This document shows, in pieces, positions 21,050 to 29,500 of a stretch of 64,000 nucleotides of DNA. The stretch comes from Collinsella tanakaei (lineage in GTDB: Bacteria > Actinomycetota > Coriobacteriia > Coriobacteriales > Coriobacteriaceae). A program made the position numbers and the translations under genes. Under the pieces are notes generated by a model. The model was not told the origin of the DNA. It ran no database searches and worked only from the letters and a program-made list of their open reading frames with translations. Numbering within the stretch: position 1 is the stretch's first letter; every line of letters begins with the position of its first letter. The stretch covers positions 1 through 64,000 of the forward strand of contig NZ_JAUDCO010000001.1 in NCBI RefSeq assembly GCF_030373545.1, given 5' to 3'.

Positions 21050-21724
21050 TTATTCCATCCGGAGTTTGAGAAGTTCTTTGTATGGTCCCTTTTTGAATTT
21101 CTGCCAACCTCCAAAGAACTTTTCGTATGTAGGCGTAAGCCGATGATCACGATACTTTCTTGCAGCGAGCTCGAGAGTGCAAATGTAGTCGGCAACCTGA
21201 GAGAGCCTGTATTCAGAAGCCGTTGCGGATCGGTATACGACTGCACTCTTAAAGAAAACAAGGTCTACCGCTTTATGCAGGGCATCTGTAATGGAGCCCT
21301 GTCCGCCATCGTAATAAATCTTGATTTCGTCAAATGCCTGAAAACTGCTGAGATTGTCAAAGAAGAACTCTACGAACCGTTTTCGCATAGCGCGAGACAT
21401 GTCGTCTTTCGATCCAAACTCTTTCATTCTGAATTCAAACAACTTATAGCGAATAGGCAGATGTCTCACGAATACTCTAAATGCATTCAACAACCTACTT
21501 CGGGTTTCGAGCGCAAGTCCCTCATACTCGCAATGCCCGGTCATGAGGGGCGTTGCATGGAAAGGGATATTCGGCATATCTCGAGCTATCAAACTCTGCT
21601 CATAAAGGCCGATCGATTCTCGGACGCTCGCATCTTGGTTGTGGAATACCAGAGTAAGCAGGTAATAGGGCTCTCGCAAGTCATCGCTGCCGGATTCATC
21701 GACAAAAATACTCAGCTCTGCCAT
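21050..21724 (-). CDS. DUF3800 protein
   Basis: This 224-aa protein belongs to DUF3800, a family with an RNase H-like fold prediction that is common in phage-defence and mobile regions. The N-terminal FVDESG (residues 7-12), a central YYDGG, and the C-terminal QVADYICTLE are the hallmark acidic motifs. The start at 21724 is set by TTGGAG upstream and the hallmark beginning right after it. It is the only minus-strand gene in the BREX locus. It has its own promoter (21801-21830) and a leader hairpin (21733-21774). Nuclease activity is plausible, not shown. Confidence 0.8.
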   Translation of the reverse strand: MAELSIFVDESGSDDLREPYYLLTLVFHNQDASVRESIGLYEQSLIARDMPNIPFHATPLMTGHCEYEGLALETRSRLLNAFRVFVRHLPIRYKLFEFRMKEFGSKDDMSRAMRKRFVEFFFDNLSSFQAFDEIKIYYDGGQGSITDALHKAVDLVFFKSAVVYRSATASEYRLSQVADYICTLELAARKYRDHRLTPTYEKFFGGWQKFKKGPYKELLKLRME

Positions 21725-21732
21725 ATAAACCA

Positions 21733-21774
21733 CTCCAAGAAAAAAGCCGGGGAAAACGTCCCCGGCACTTGGAG
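21733..21774 (-). promoter_or_regulatory. Terminator-shaped leader hairpin that can hide the DUF3800 ribosome binding site
   Basis: In the minus-strand transcript the order is CUCCAAG (21774-21768), GCCGGGG (21766-21760), loop, CCCCGGC (21752-21746), U6, then CUUGGAG (21739-21733), which contains the Shine-Dalgarno of DUF3800. The GC stem plus U6 looks like an intrinsic terminator. CUCCAAG is the exact complement of the Shine-Dalgarno segment. Transcription or translation of DUF3800 should thus be off unless the fold is disturbed. Confidence 0.65.
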
Positions 21775-21800
21775 GCCTCTCCGAAAAGAGAACCATCTAC

Positions 21801-21830
21801 TTTATACCACACGCCGGTTCGGCAATTCAA
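21801..21830 (-). promoter_or_regulatory. Promoter for DUF3800
   Basis: On the minus strand TTGAAT (21830-21825) and TATAAA (21806-21801) are separated by 18 bp. The predicted transcript begins near 21795 and carries a ~70-nt leader with the hairpin at 21733-21774. The promoter faces away from, and lies next to, the LexA-like boxes. Confidence 0.65.
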
Positions 21831-21840
21831 TCATACCAAA

Positions 21841-21887
21841 ATACGAACACATGTTCTCCATGATAGATACGAACATATGTTCTCCAT
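21841..21887. promoter_or_regulatory. Two LexA/SOS-box-like palindromes
   Basis: CGAACACATGTTCT (21844-21857) and CGAACATATGTTCT (21870-21883) each match 13 of 14 positions of the Gram-positive LexA consensus CGAACRNRYGTTYC. They lie within 21-bp direct repeats that differ at one base and start 26 bp apart. They end 22 bp before the start of the 1205-aa gene. The longer repeat leaves open that a dedicated repressor, not LexA, is the binder. Confidence 0.7.
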
Positions 21888-21905
21888 ACAGAAAGGCGGC
21901 ATAGA

Positions 21906-24900
21906 ATGGCAAGCTCGTACTCGAACATCGAAGCGCAGGAGATCATCGCGTCTGCGAACGCGGCCGCAGTCGCTATCGGCGGGATCATTCGCGAGCGCCT
22001 GGAGTATGAACTGGAGATAGCAGATCTCTATAAAAAGCTGCTCGACCAGGGCGGCAATGAGCTTCCCAGGTGCATTTCGCTCGTACGCACGGGTCCGGGC
22101 AAGTACCGCACGCCCGCGGCGGGGAAGAAGGGCGGCACCGCTTCGAACCTCTACCTCGCGGCGACATCCGGTACGGATGCGGTGATCGAGACGCGCTCCG
22201 GAACATATAATGTCCAGGAATGCTATAAGCGGGTGCGCGCAGCGGCCGGGATCGACGAGTTTGACGACGCCTTCGAAGACCTCATCTTTGCGGGGTACAA
22301 GCGTTGGCTTCACGAAGAGATTCTCGACAAGCCCCTATCCGAGTGGAAGGCCTTGAAAGCCACCATTGAGCGCGACGCAAAGGCAGCCGAGCCCGCGCTG
22401 CAGGGCGGGCTGTCGCGCCTCTTTATGAACGCCCAGGCCAAGCAGGAGGCATTCGACGCCCTTGACGAGCTGAAGAGCATCAACGTGGCGGGCATCGTCT
22501 TCGATTTGGAGTTCTGGCATGAGAAATCAACGCAGACGTACTTCATCAAAGAGGACGTTCTCTATAGTTTCCGGCACAGCGAAACCACGCGGAACGACGT
22601 CCTGCGCTGCTTGCATGCGCAGCTCGGGGATTTCGAGCTTAACGGCGGCATTCGCAGGCCGTTCTACTCGGATGCGGTGCAGCAGGTGCTGGACGAGCTC
22701 GAAGGCATCTCCGGCGTGCGGCGCGGCGTCTCTGCAGCCCAGCAGGCTGTGGCGGACTCCATTCCCGCAGCGATAGAGGAGTTGAAGGAGAGCGACGTTC
22801 TCGCGAAGCTCGCGCAGCACCCCATCGAGGAGCTGGCGGAGGCAAAGACGGGTGCGCAGATTAAGAAGCTGCGGGACGCGGGTGTCCACACGCTTGCAGA
22901 TCTGTATGAGCGTCTCAACGCGCCGGAACGCGGTGAGCTGCCCGGCGTGGGTGCGAAGACCCGCAGCGCCATCGAGAAGTATTTGGATCCGATCGTCGCT
23001 GAAGCGCGCAGCTGCTGGAGCCTGCACCTTTCCGCTCGCGAGCAGGGCGAGGCCGCCACGAGGCTCGTCCGCACCGTGGGGGCGCATATCGAGCTGGGCA
23101 AGCTTCTCGATAAGGCTCAGGAGGCGCTGGCGGGGCAAGACGCGTTGTCTGCACAGCAGACGGACGACCTGCTGTTCGCGACCGATGATATCGACTGGCT
23201 GCTTACCGACGACGATCACGTGCAAGCGGCCTCCGGCGCCATGGACGCCGCGCGCGCATACCTCGACACCAAGGACGGCGCGTGGCTGCTTTCGCTGTCG
23301 CGCGGCTCCAAAATCAAGAAGCTCGAAGACGAGCTGGTTTCCTCGAGCAAGGCCTGGAAAGATTTCGAGAAGAGGCCAGACGCGTTCTATGAGGTTATCG
23401 AGCAACTTGCTCCCGAGGCTCTGGTGCAGCCGGAGCAAGAGCCGGCGAGCGTGGGGGCGGGGCAGCCGGAAGCTGCTCCGGCGGTAGAGGCGGAGCGTGC
23501 AAAATCCAAGCGTAATACCGCAGAATCCGTCGACACCCGTGAGCCCCATGAAGCTCCCCGTCCGGTTGCGCAGCAGAAGGCCGGCGCAGACCTTCTCGAG
23601 CAGACGAGGACGTTCTACCAGAAGTTCGAAGGCCTCACCATGATGTTTCCGCCCGCGGAGGACGCCCCGGCCTTCAACGCGAAATCGAAGTACTCCGTTC
23701 GCGCGGACGCACCGCGCGCCCAGGGCAGCACCTTCTCCCTCGCCATTCCCGACGGTTGGGTAAGCGAGAAAGATACCAGCGGCCGCGCATTCGTCCTGGT
23801 GCCGGAGGAGCATGCTGGCGAGGGGGTGGATTCGAACATCGCGATCCTGTACGGCGATGCGCCGGTTCCCGACGATTACGCCTCTAATATGCAGAAAATC
23901 GGCGTGGATCCAGCCCTATGGTCGCTCAATTATGAAGCGCGAAGCTGCCGTTCCGACTTTACTCTTGAGATGCACGAGGTCCAGGCCCGAAATTGTCGTT
24001 GTGCCGTTGTGCAGGTTCCAACAGCCGATGAGGAGTGCTCTGAGTTCTACATCTACCCCTACTCGCTCATCGGGCAGGATTACGCCCGCGTCACGTTCTA
24101 TGACCCGGGAGACGTTACGTACGAGCAGGCTCGAACCTTTGTTGACAATTTGGCGCGTACGGTAGAGGCTAGCGGATCCACGGTGCCAACCTGTCTCGAT
24201 CAGCTGGAGGAGAGATTCCTTGCCCGCTCGAATGACTTTTCATTTTCGTATCGTGAAGTCTTCATGACCGTAATGGATCAACTAGCTTACTTAAGGAATT
24301 CGGTATTGGGCGCCGGAGCGCGTTTCTGCGAGGCTCTCAATCCCGCGGCGGGAAGTCGGGCGCGGAACATCTCTGGAATAATCGCTCTGTCGCAGTTTTT
24401 TGACGCCTGCGTTCCCATCGCCGTTCGCTTCGTCGATGTTATAGAAGAATGGGCGCGCGTTGACCGTTCGAAAGAGATTTTCAACCGATTTACCTGCAAA
24501 AGCATGCTGGAAGAAATCGGCGACAAGTTTATTATCTCCAGCGATATGTTCTACGACTCCGCCCTCTCCGCCGAAGAGCTCGAAAAGCTGTGCGTTCCCT
24601 CACCGAGGCAGCGAGGACTACTTGAGAGGATTTCGCATGCCCTTGTTTTGCTTGGCTTCGACGAATACGGCACAGAAAAGAAAAACGAAACAGTGATTGA
24701 AGTTGATGCAAGCGGAATCATTCGGGACGCTATCAACCACTTCGCGAGCCAGAGTGATTCAGAGCTTCAAAGTCACGTTGTGACCGAGGACGGCGACCAA
24801 GCAGAGGGGCTCGAAGGAAGGCTCGAGCCTGCTGAACAACAGTCTTCAATGAGCGCGCGCGCTCGAAAGATTCTTGCGGGTCAAATCGCCCCCGATCAGT

Positions 24901-25523
24901 ACGATTCGCCCACGGTAATATGTAACCTTTTGGCTCAAAGAACGTTCTTCTTCGATTCGGAAGACATTGCGTGGGACGGCAGGCACCATACGATTACCAA
25001 CGTCAACGTTAACGCTTCCCAAGCTGAAAACCTCAGCGACGATGCACTCAACACCTTGATGAACGAAACGGCCAATACCTTCGGGGTTGTGCTAACAGAA
25101 ATCGAGAAGGACGAATTGCTGTTTGTTCCACGCAGTAGAATTGCGAGCGGAATCGAGCAGGCGCTTCCCGAAGGCGACCTTACCGGCATCACACTCTGCT
25201 ACCTCATCGGATGTCTTGGCGCATTCTCTTGGAGGGGCACAGAAAACTGCTATCAGGTTTATTTCGACCCACGACTTGAGAAAGGTATACCGCAGTTCTT
25301 CAGCCTCGTGGCACGACTGATCTGGGATATTCGTGACCAATTTCTCATGTCAGAAGATTCGTTCGACATCATGTTCTTCAGGACGCGCAATTTTGATGCG
25401 GACGCCTTCTTGGGTGATGTTGATGAGCCCGTAATCGGCGTCCAAGACTGCCCGAACTTGCTCAATGTACGCGAACAGCCGAGCGTTGATCTTTCAGATC
25501 AAAGCGCAAAAACAAACTGCTAG
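21906..25523 (+). CDS. Unknown 1205-aa protein with helix-hairpin-helix, behind SOS-like boxes
   Basis: I do not recognise the family. A helix-hairpin-helix-like segment spans about residues 322-361 (LRDAGVHTLADL and LPGVGAKTRSAIEKYL), a non-specific DNA-binding motif seen in repair proteins. A Glu/Ala/Pro-rich linker lies near 505-560. A beta-rich segment starts near 608 (STFSLAIPDGW). The C-terminal third has no motif I can name, and no Walker, nuclease or membrane signature was seen. The first ~760 codons are GC-rich like the host; the remainder is AT-richer, so the gene may be a mosaic. AGAAAGG at 21890-21896 precedes the start. Its stop codon overlaps the Shine-Dalgarno of the C-terminal pglX half. 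Confidence 0.75.
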   Translation: MASSYSNIEAQEIIASANAAAVAIGGIIRERLEYELEIADLYKKLLDQGGNELPRCISLVRTGPGKYRTPAAGKKGGTASNLYLAATSGTDAVIETRSGTYNVQECYKRVRAAAGIDEFDDAFEDLIFAGYKRWLHEEILDKPLSEWKALKATIERDAKAAEPALQGGLSRLFMNAQAKQEAFDALDELKSINVAGIVFDLEFWHEKSTQTYFIKEDVLYSFRHSETTRNDVLRCLHAQLGDFELNGGIRRPFYSDAVQQVLDELEGISGVRRGVSAAQQAVADSIPAAIEELKESDVLAKLAQHPIEELAEAKTGAQIKKLRDAGVHTLADLYERLNAPERGELPGVGAKTRSAIEKYLDPIVAEARSCWSLHLSAREQGEAATRLVRTVGAHIELGKLLDKAQEALAGQDALSAQQTDDLLFATDDIDWLLTDDDHVQAASGAMDAARAYLDTKDGAWLLSLSRGSKIKKLEDELVSSSKAWKDFEKRPDAFYEVIEQLAPEALVQPEQEPASVGAGQPEAAPAVEAERAKSKRNTAESVDTREPHEAPRPVAQQKAGADLLEQTRTFYQKFEGLTMMFPPAEDAPAFNAKSKYSVRADAPRAQGSTFSLAIPDGWVSEKDTSGRAFVLVPEEHAGEGVDSNIAILYGDAPVPDDYASNMQKIGVDPALWSLNYEARSCRSDFTLEMHEVQARNCRCAVVQVPTADEECSEFYIYPYSLIGQDYARVTFYDPGDVTYEQARTFVDNLARTVEASGSTVPTCLDQLEERFLARSNDFSFSYREVFMTVMDQLAYLRNSVLGAGARFCEALNPAAGSRARNISGIIALSQFFDACVPIAVRFVDVIEEWARVDRSKEIFNRFTCKSMLEEIGDKFIISSDMFYDSALSAEELEKLCVPSPRQRGLLERISHALVLLGFDEYGTEKKNETVIEVDASGIIRDAINHFASQSDSELQSHVVTEDGDQAEGLEGRLEPAEQQSSMSARARKILAGQIAPDQYDSPTVICNLLAQRTFFFDSEDIAWDGRHHTITNVNVNASQAENLSDDALNTLMNETANTFGVVLTEIEKDELLFVPRSRIASGIEQALPEGDLTGITLCYLIGCLGAFSWRGTENCYQVYFDPRLEKGIPQFFSLVARLIWDIRDQFLMSEDSFDIMFFRTRNFDADAFLGDVDEPVIGVQDCPNLLNVREQPSVDLSDQSAKTNC

Positions 25524-25531
25524 GAGAACCC

Positions 25532-26506
25532 ATGGCAACCCTCATCCGTGACAAGTACGAGGCGCACAAGGCCGAGGTCAATGCGCGCTTCGACCAGCTT
25601 AAAGCCAACGAAGAAGAGCTCAATCGCATCTTTGCGGAGATCTACAACATGGTGGGCGAGGTACCCATCGAGGTCGAGGACAAGTACGTCTCGGTCGCGC
25701 GGATCTTCGACACGGCCGACGAGATCCCCGAGAGCTTCAAAGGCAACAACTACGTCCGCACCATGCGCGACGAGATCGTCTCGCTCATCTCCTATGCCGT
25801 GGGCTGCATGTTCGGCCGCTACTCACTCGATGTGGACGGCCTAGTGCTCGCCAACCAGGGCGACACCGTGAACGAATACCTCGCCAAAATGCCCGACCCC
25901 GCGCACGTGAGCTTCATGCCCGTGGCAGACAACGTCCTGCCCATCACGGACGACACCTACTTCGAAAACGACATCTGCACGCTCTTCGAGCGCTTCCTCG
26001 TGGCGGCCTACGGTGCGGAGACGCTCGAGGAGAACCTGCGCTTCGTAGCCGATGCCCTCTCCCCCGCCGCCAAGGGCACCCCGCGCGAGACCGTGCGCGC
26101 GTACTTCCAGAAGGAGTTCTTCGCCGACCACTGCAAGACGTACAAAAAGCGCCCCATCTACTGGCTGCTGGACGCCGGCAAGAAGGGCAGCTTCCGCGCC
26201 CTCATCTACATGCACCGCCACCAACCCGACCTCATGGCGCGCATCCGCACGGACTACGTGCTGCCGCTGCAGCAGCGCTACGCGAGCATGCTCGACAACA
26301 TCCAAAACGAGCTGGAAACCGTCGAGGGACGCCGCCGCGCCGCCCTCGTCAAGGAGCAGAAGCGCGTCACCGACCAGGCCGCCGAGCTCACGAAGTTCGA
26401 GGAGAAGATCCATCGCCTCGCCGACCAGATGATCGCCATCGACCTCGACGACGGCGTGAAGGTCAACTACCCGAAATTCGGCGACGTGCTCGCGAAAATC
26501 AAGTAA
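25532..26506 (+). CDS. pglX: PglX C-terminal part, separated from the N-terminal part
   Basis: This 324-aa frame corresponds to the C-terminal end of type 1 PglX: FDQLKANEEELNRIF, SYAVGCMFGRYSLD, HCKTYKKRPIYWLLDAGK and IDLDDGVKVNYPKF are family hallmarks. In other BREX loci this segment is continuous with the methyltransferase. Here it has its own start with AGGAG at 25522-25526 overlapping the stop of the 1205-aa gene. The break falls between the SWDFKRNPLV end of the N-half and the helical C-domain, with nothing obviously lost. The two parts may assemble as a split enzyme, or the break may inactivate it. Confidence 0.92.
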   Translation: MATLIRDKYEAHKAEVNARFDQLKANEEELNRIFAEIYNMVGEVPIEVEDKYVSVARIFDTADEIPESFKGNNYVRTMRDEIVSLISYAVGCMFGRYSLDVDGLVLANQGDTVNEYLAKMPDPAHVSFMPVADNVLPITDDTYFENDICTLFERFLVAAYGAETLEENLRFVADALSPAAKGTPRETVRAYFQKEFFADHCKTYKKRPIYWLLDAGKKGSFRALIYMHRHQPDLMARIRTDYVLPLQQRYASMLDNIQNELETVEGRRRAALVKEQKRVTDQAAELTKFEEKIHRLADQMIAIDLDDGVKVNYPKFGDVLAKIK

Positions 26507-26516
26507 GGGGAACGAC

Positions 26517-29500
26517 ATGACACCCGACGATCAGATTCGCAGCAACCTTTTCCATTTCATCTCTTCACGAATCGACGAGATCTCTCGGCAGCACGAAGAG
26601 TCCCCGACGCTGCTACTTCTTAAGGGCTTCACGTCTTTCCAAATCAGCGCGGCACTTAAGGCGAACCATATTTCCCCGAGCGTTTCATCGCTGCTGAATG
26701 GGCAGGACGAGCTCGACGTTTCACGCATCGAGGAAAACAGAAAGGATCTTATCGTCTCCCTCTTGACTCTTGACCAACCATTAATCCTTCTATATGAGCA
26801 GGTCATTCCTATTCGCGCCTCATTGGGAGACGTGTTCTCTGGTGATATCGTCATCATTAAGAACAACCTATTTCCTGATGGTTCTCCGATCCCAAGCGCC
26901 GTCTCTCAACAAGAACTCTCGCATCTTGCAGAAGCAATAGAAGATTCTAAAACCGACGATGATTGCGTCCTCGGCAAGTTCTATGCAAGCGCAACTCCCT
27001 GCAAAGACAGCTGGCTCGTTACGCCGATTGAGCTCGATCGGTCAGCCATCCAATATGTCGAGAAACCCTTATTCCCGTCATCCGCCTTCGAGCCTTCGCG
27101 CACCCACCCATCATACGAGCAGATAAAAGCTGACAGTAACGACCTCATCGGTCTCTGCCTCGAACTCTCCTGCGGGGTTATTCCAAATGCATCAATTGTA
27201 GTTTCCGGAGGTACTGAACTGGCAACGGCAACCGCTTCTGTTCTGAAGTGCATTGCTAGCATTGCTTTCCATGTAAAAGCCTCCATTGAATTCATCAGCG
27301 AAACTGATATCCAACCGACGGGCGACGGCGAACGCCTGCTTTCCCTGCTCAGAAAATACTGGGGAGCCGACGCGCGATACCGAAAGCTGCAAATGTATGA
27401 AAATCCGGACATTGATAATAAGATGCGCGAATTCTCTCAGGGTGAAATCTCAGACTTCGCCGTGGAGCAAGCAGAGCGAGCGCTTAAAGGCTCTAATGAT
27501 TATCGAGACATGTTCATCACAGCACCTACCGGTGCAGGCAAATCCCTGCTCTTCCAACTGCCCGCGCTATATCTCGCAGAAGCTCACCATGCCATCACCC
27601 TGGTAATCGAGCCGCTTAAAGCCCTTATGCGCGACCAGGTGAAATCATTGCGATCTCGTGGGGTAACCAACGTGGTTGCCATCAATTCTGACCTCACTTA
27701 CGGCGAGCGCCAGTCTACCTACGAGAGAATCCGCAATGGGTCCGCCTCGATTGTCTATCTATCTCCCGAGCTGCTCCTCGGCTCTTCGCTCGACGACATC
27801 CTTGGTGGCAGACGCTTGGCGCTCGTGGTTATAGATGAGGTCCATACTGTCACCTCGTGGGGAAAGGACTTCCGACCTGATTACTGGTATTTGGGTTCCT
27901 ACCTCGCCAAAATAAGAAAACAAGGTATGAATTTTCCCATCTTCTGCATGACGGCAACAGCAGTCTATGGCGGCAAGGACGATATGGTTCTTCAAACCGT
28001 CCGGGATCTCGAACTTATCTCGCCGTATATCCTGCTCGGAAATCCTCGACGCGACGATATCTCGTTCGATATACGACGCGTCCTCAAGAGCAGATACGTC
28101 GGCCGCATCGATGAAGTTAAAACCGAGCTTGCCGTTGAGGCGACAAGACGGTTTGTAGAGCAAGACTCTCACTCGATTATCTATTGTCCATACAGATCGC
28201 ATGTTGAAGCAGTTACTGAAGCAGCTACAGCAATCTTTCCAGGAAGTAGCAAGGTTCTCGGATTCCATGGTGGAATGGATAAAGAGTACAAAAAGATGGT
28301 CGAGACTGCATTCAAGCAACGCAACTGCTTGGTTCTTGTCAGCACCAAAGCTTTTGGCATGGGCGTAGACGTCGACGACATTACCGATGTTTACCACTAT
28401 GCACCGACAGGAAATCTCTGCGATTACGTCCAGGAAATCGGTCGCGGCGCCCGAAAAACTTCTCTTAAGGCCACTGCGTCTATCGACTTCTTCCATTCCG
28501 ATTCATCCTACGCCAATCAGCTCTACCATCTTTCTCGATTCTACGACTGGCAGCTTCGCGACATCATGGAGAAGCTATACGAGGTCTACTCGAGCAAACC
28601 TCGAGACAAACGCTCTCAAAATCTTCTAGTGTCGCCTAACTCGTTCTCATATCTTTTCCCCGATGAAAAGGATGATACGGCGAGGGTAAATCGAACAAAG
28701 TCAGCCCTCATGATGATTTCAAAAGACCTGGAAGAGCGTTACGGATTCCCCGTACTCATCGTACGACCCAAGCCAACGTTCACAAAATGCTTCATCTGCA
28801 TTGAGCGAGACATAGAGCATACCTTCCTCTCTAGATACGGTCTATATGTCCGTCGGATAAGCGAGGGAAAGAAACGTATCGAAAACCATCCAGGACAACA
28901 GAGCGTACACATTGCCGATGCTGGAGCTATTTTCGAACTCGAAGCCGCAAAGATGTGGGAGGAGCAATTCCCCCAATATACGTTTGCAGATTTCAAACGA
29001 CGCCTATTCACGGGCGAACTACTAGACTTTGTCGGAGAGGGTTCAATCTCATCTCGCGTAAAGCTCGAAATCACGTATAAAGAAAGCGAAGAGCGAACAG
29101 AAGCGTTCTTCTCGACCTATGCGCACGCACTCGATTCAACGTTCAAGAAGCTTGCACGTGAGGGTTTCTTCGATACCAAACAGTTCAAATCGATCTTTGA
29201 ACAAGAACTCGGGACGAACGCTCCGGCCCTTCCTCATGCTGAGCTTCTCTTAAGGCTCTTTATTCATCCAACAGACCACACGTTCAATGGCAAAAGCCGT
29301 TCTTCCATGAAAGTCGTTTGCAAGCGTTCCTCTGGCAAGCAGACCGGTATGATTCAAACGACAACGTATAAGCTGAAATACGGCGACGTCTTGAATCTCG
29401 AAGCTGATTTGATGAAGCGATTCTCGGCAGTTAGACCAAATTCAAATAAAGCATTCTCTCGTTATATCAATGCGCGAAGCGCAGGAAGGATTTATGAAAC

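Noticed and set aside
20630-21904. 424-codon plus-strand frame across the DUF3800 gene
   Set aside because: It runs antisense to the recognisable DUF3800 gene, crosses terminators and promoter elements and has no family features.
20038-25509. AAGCGCAA at both ends of the pglX cargo (20038-20045 and 25502-25509) as a target-site duplication
   Set aside because: Eight bases within coding sequence can match by chance, and neither copy lies exactly at an insertion boundary or next to terminal inverted repeats.
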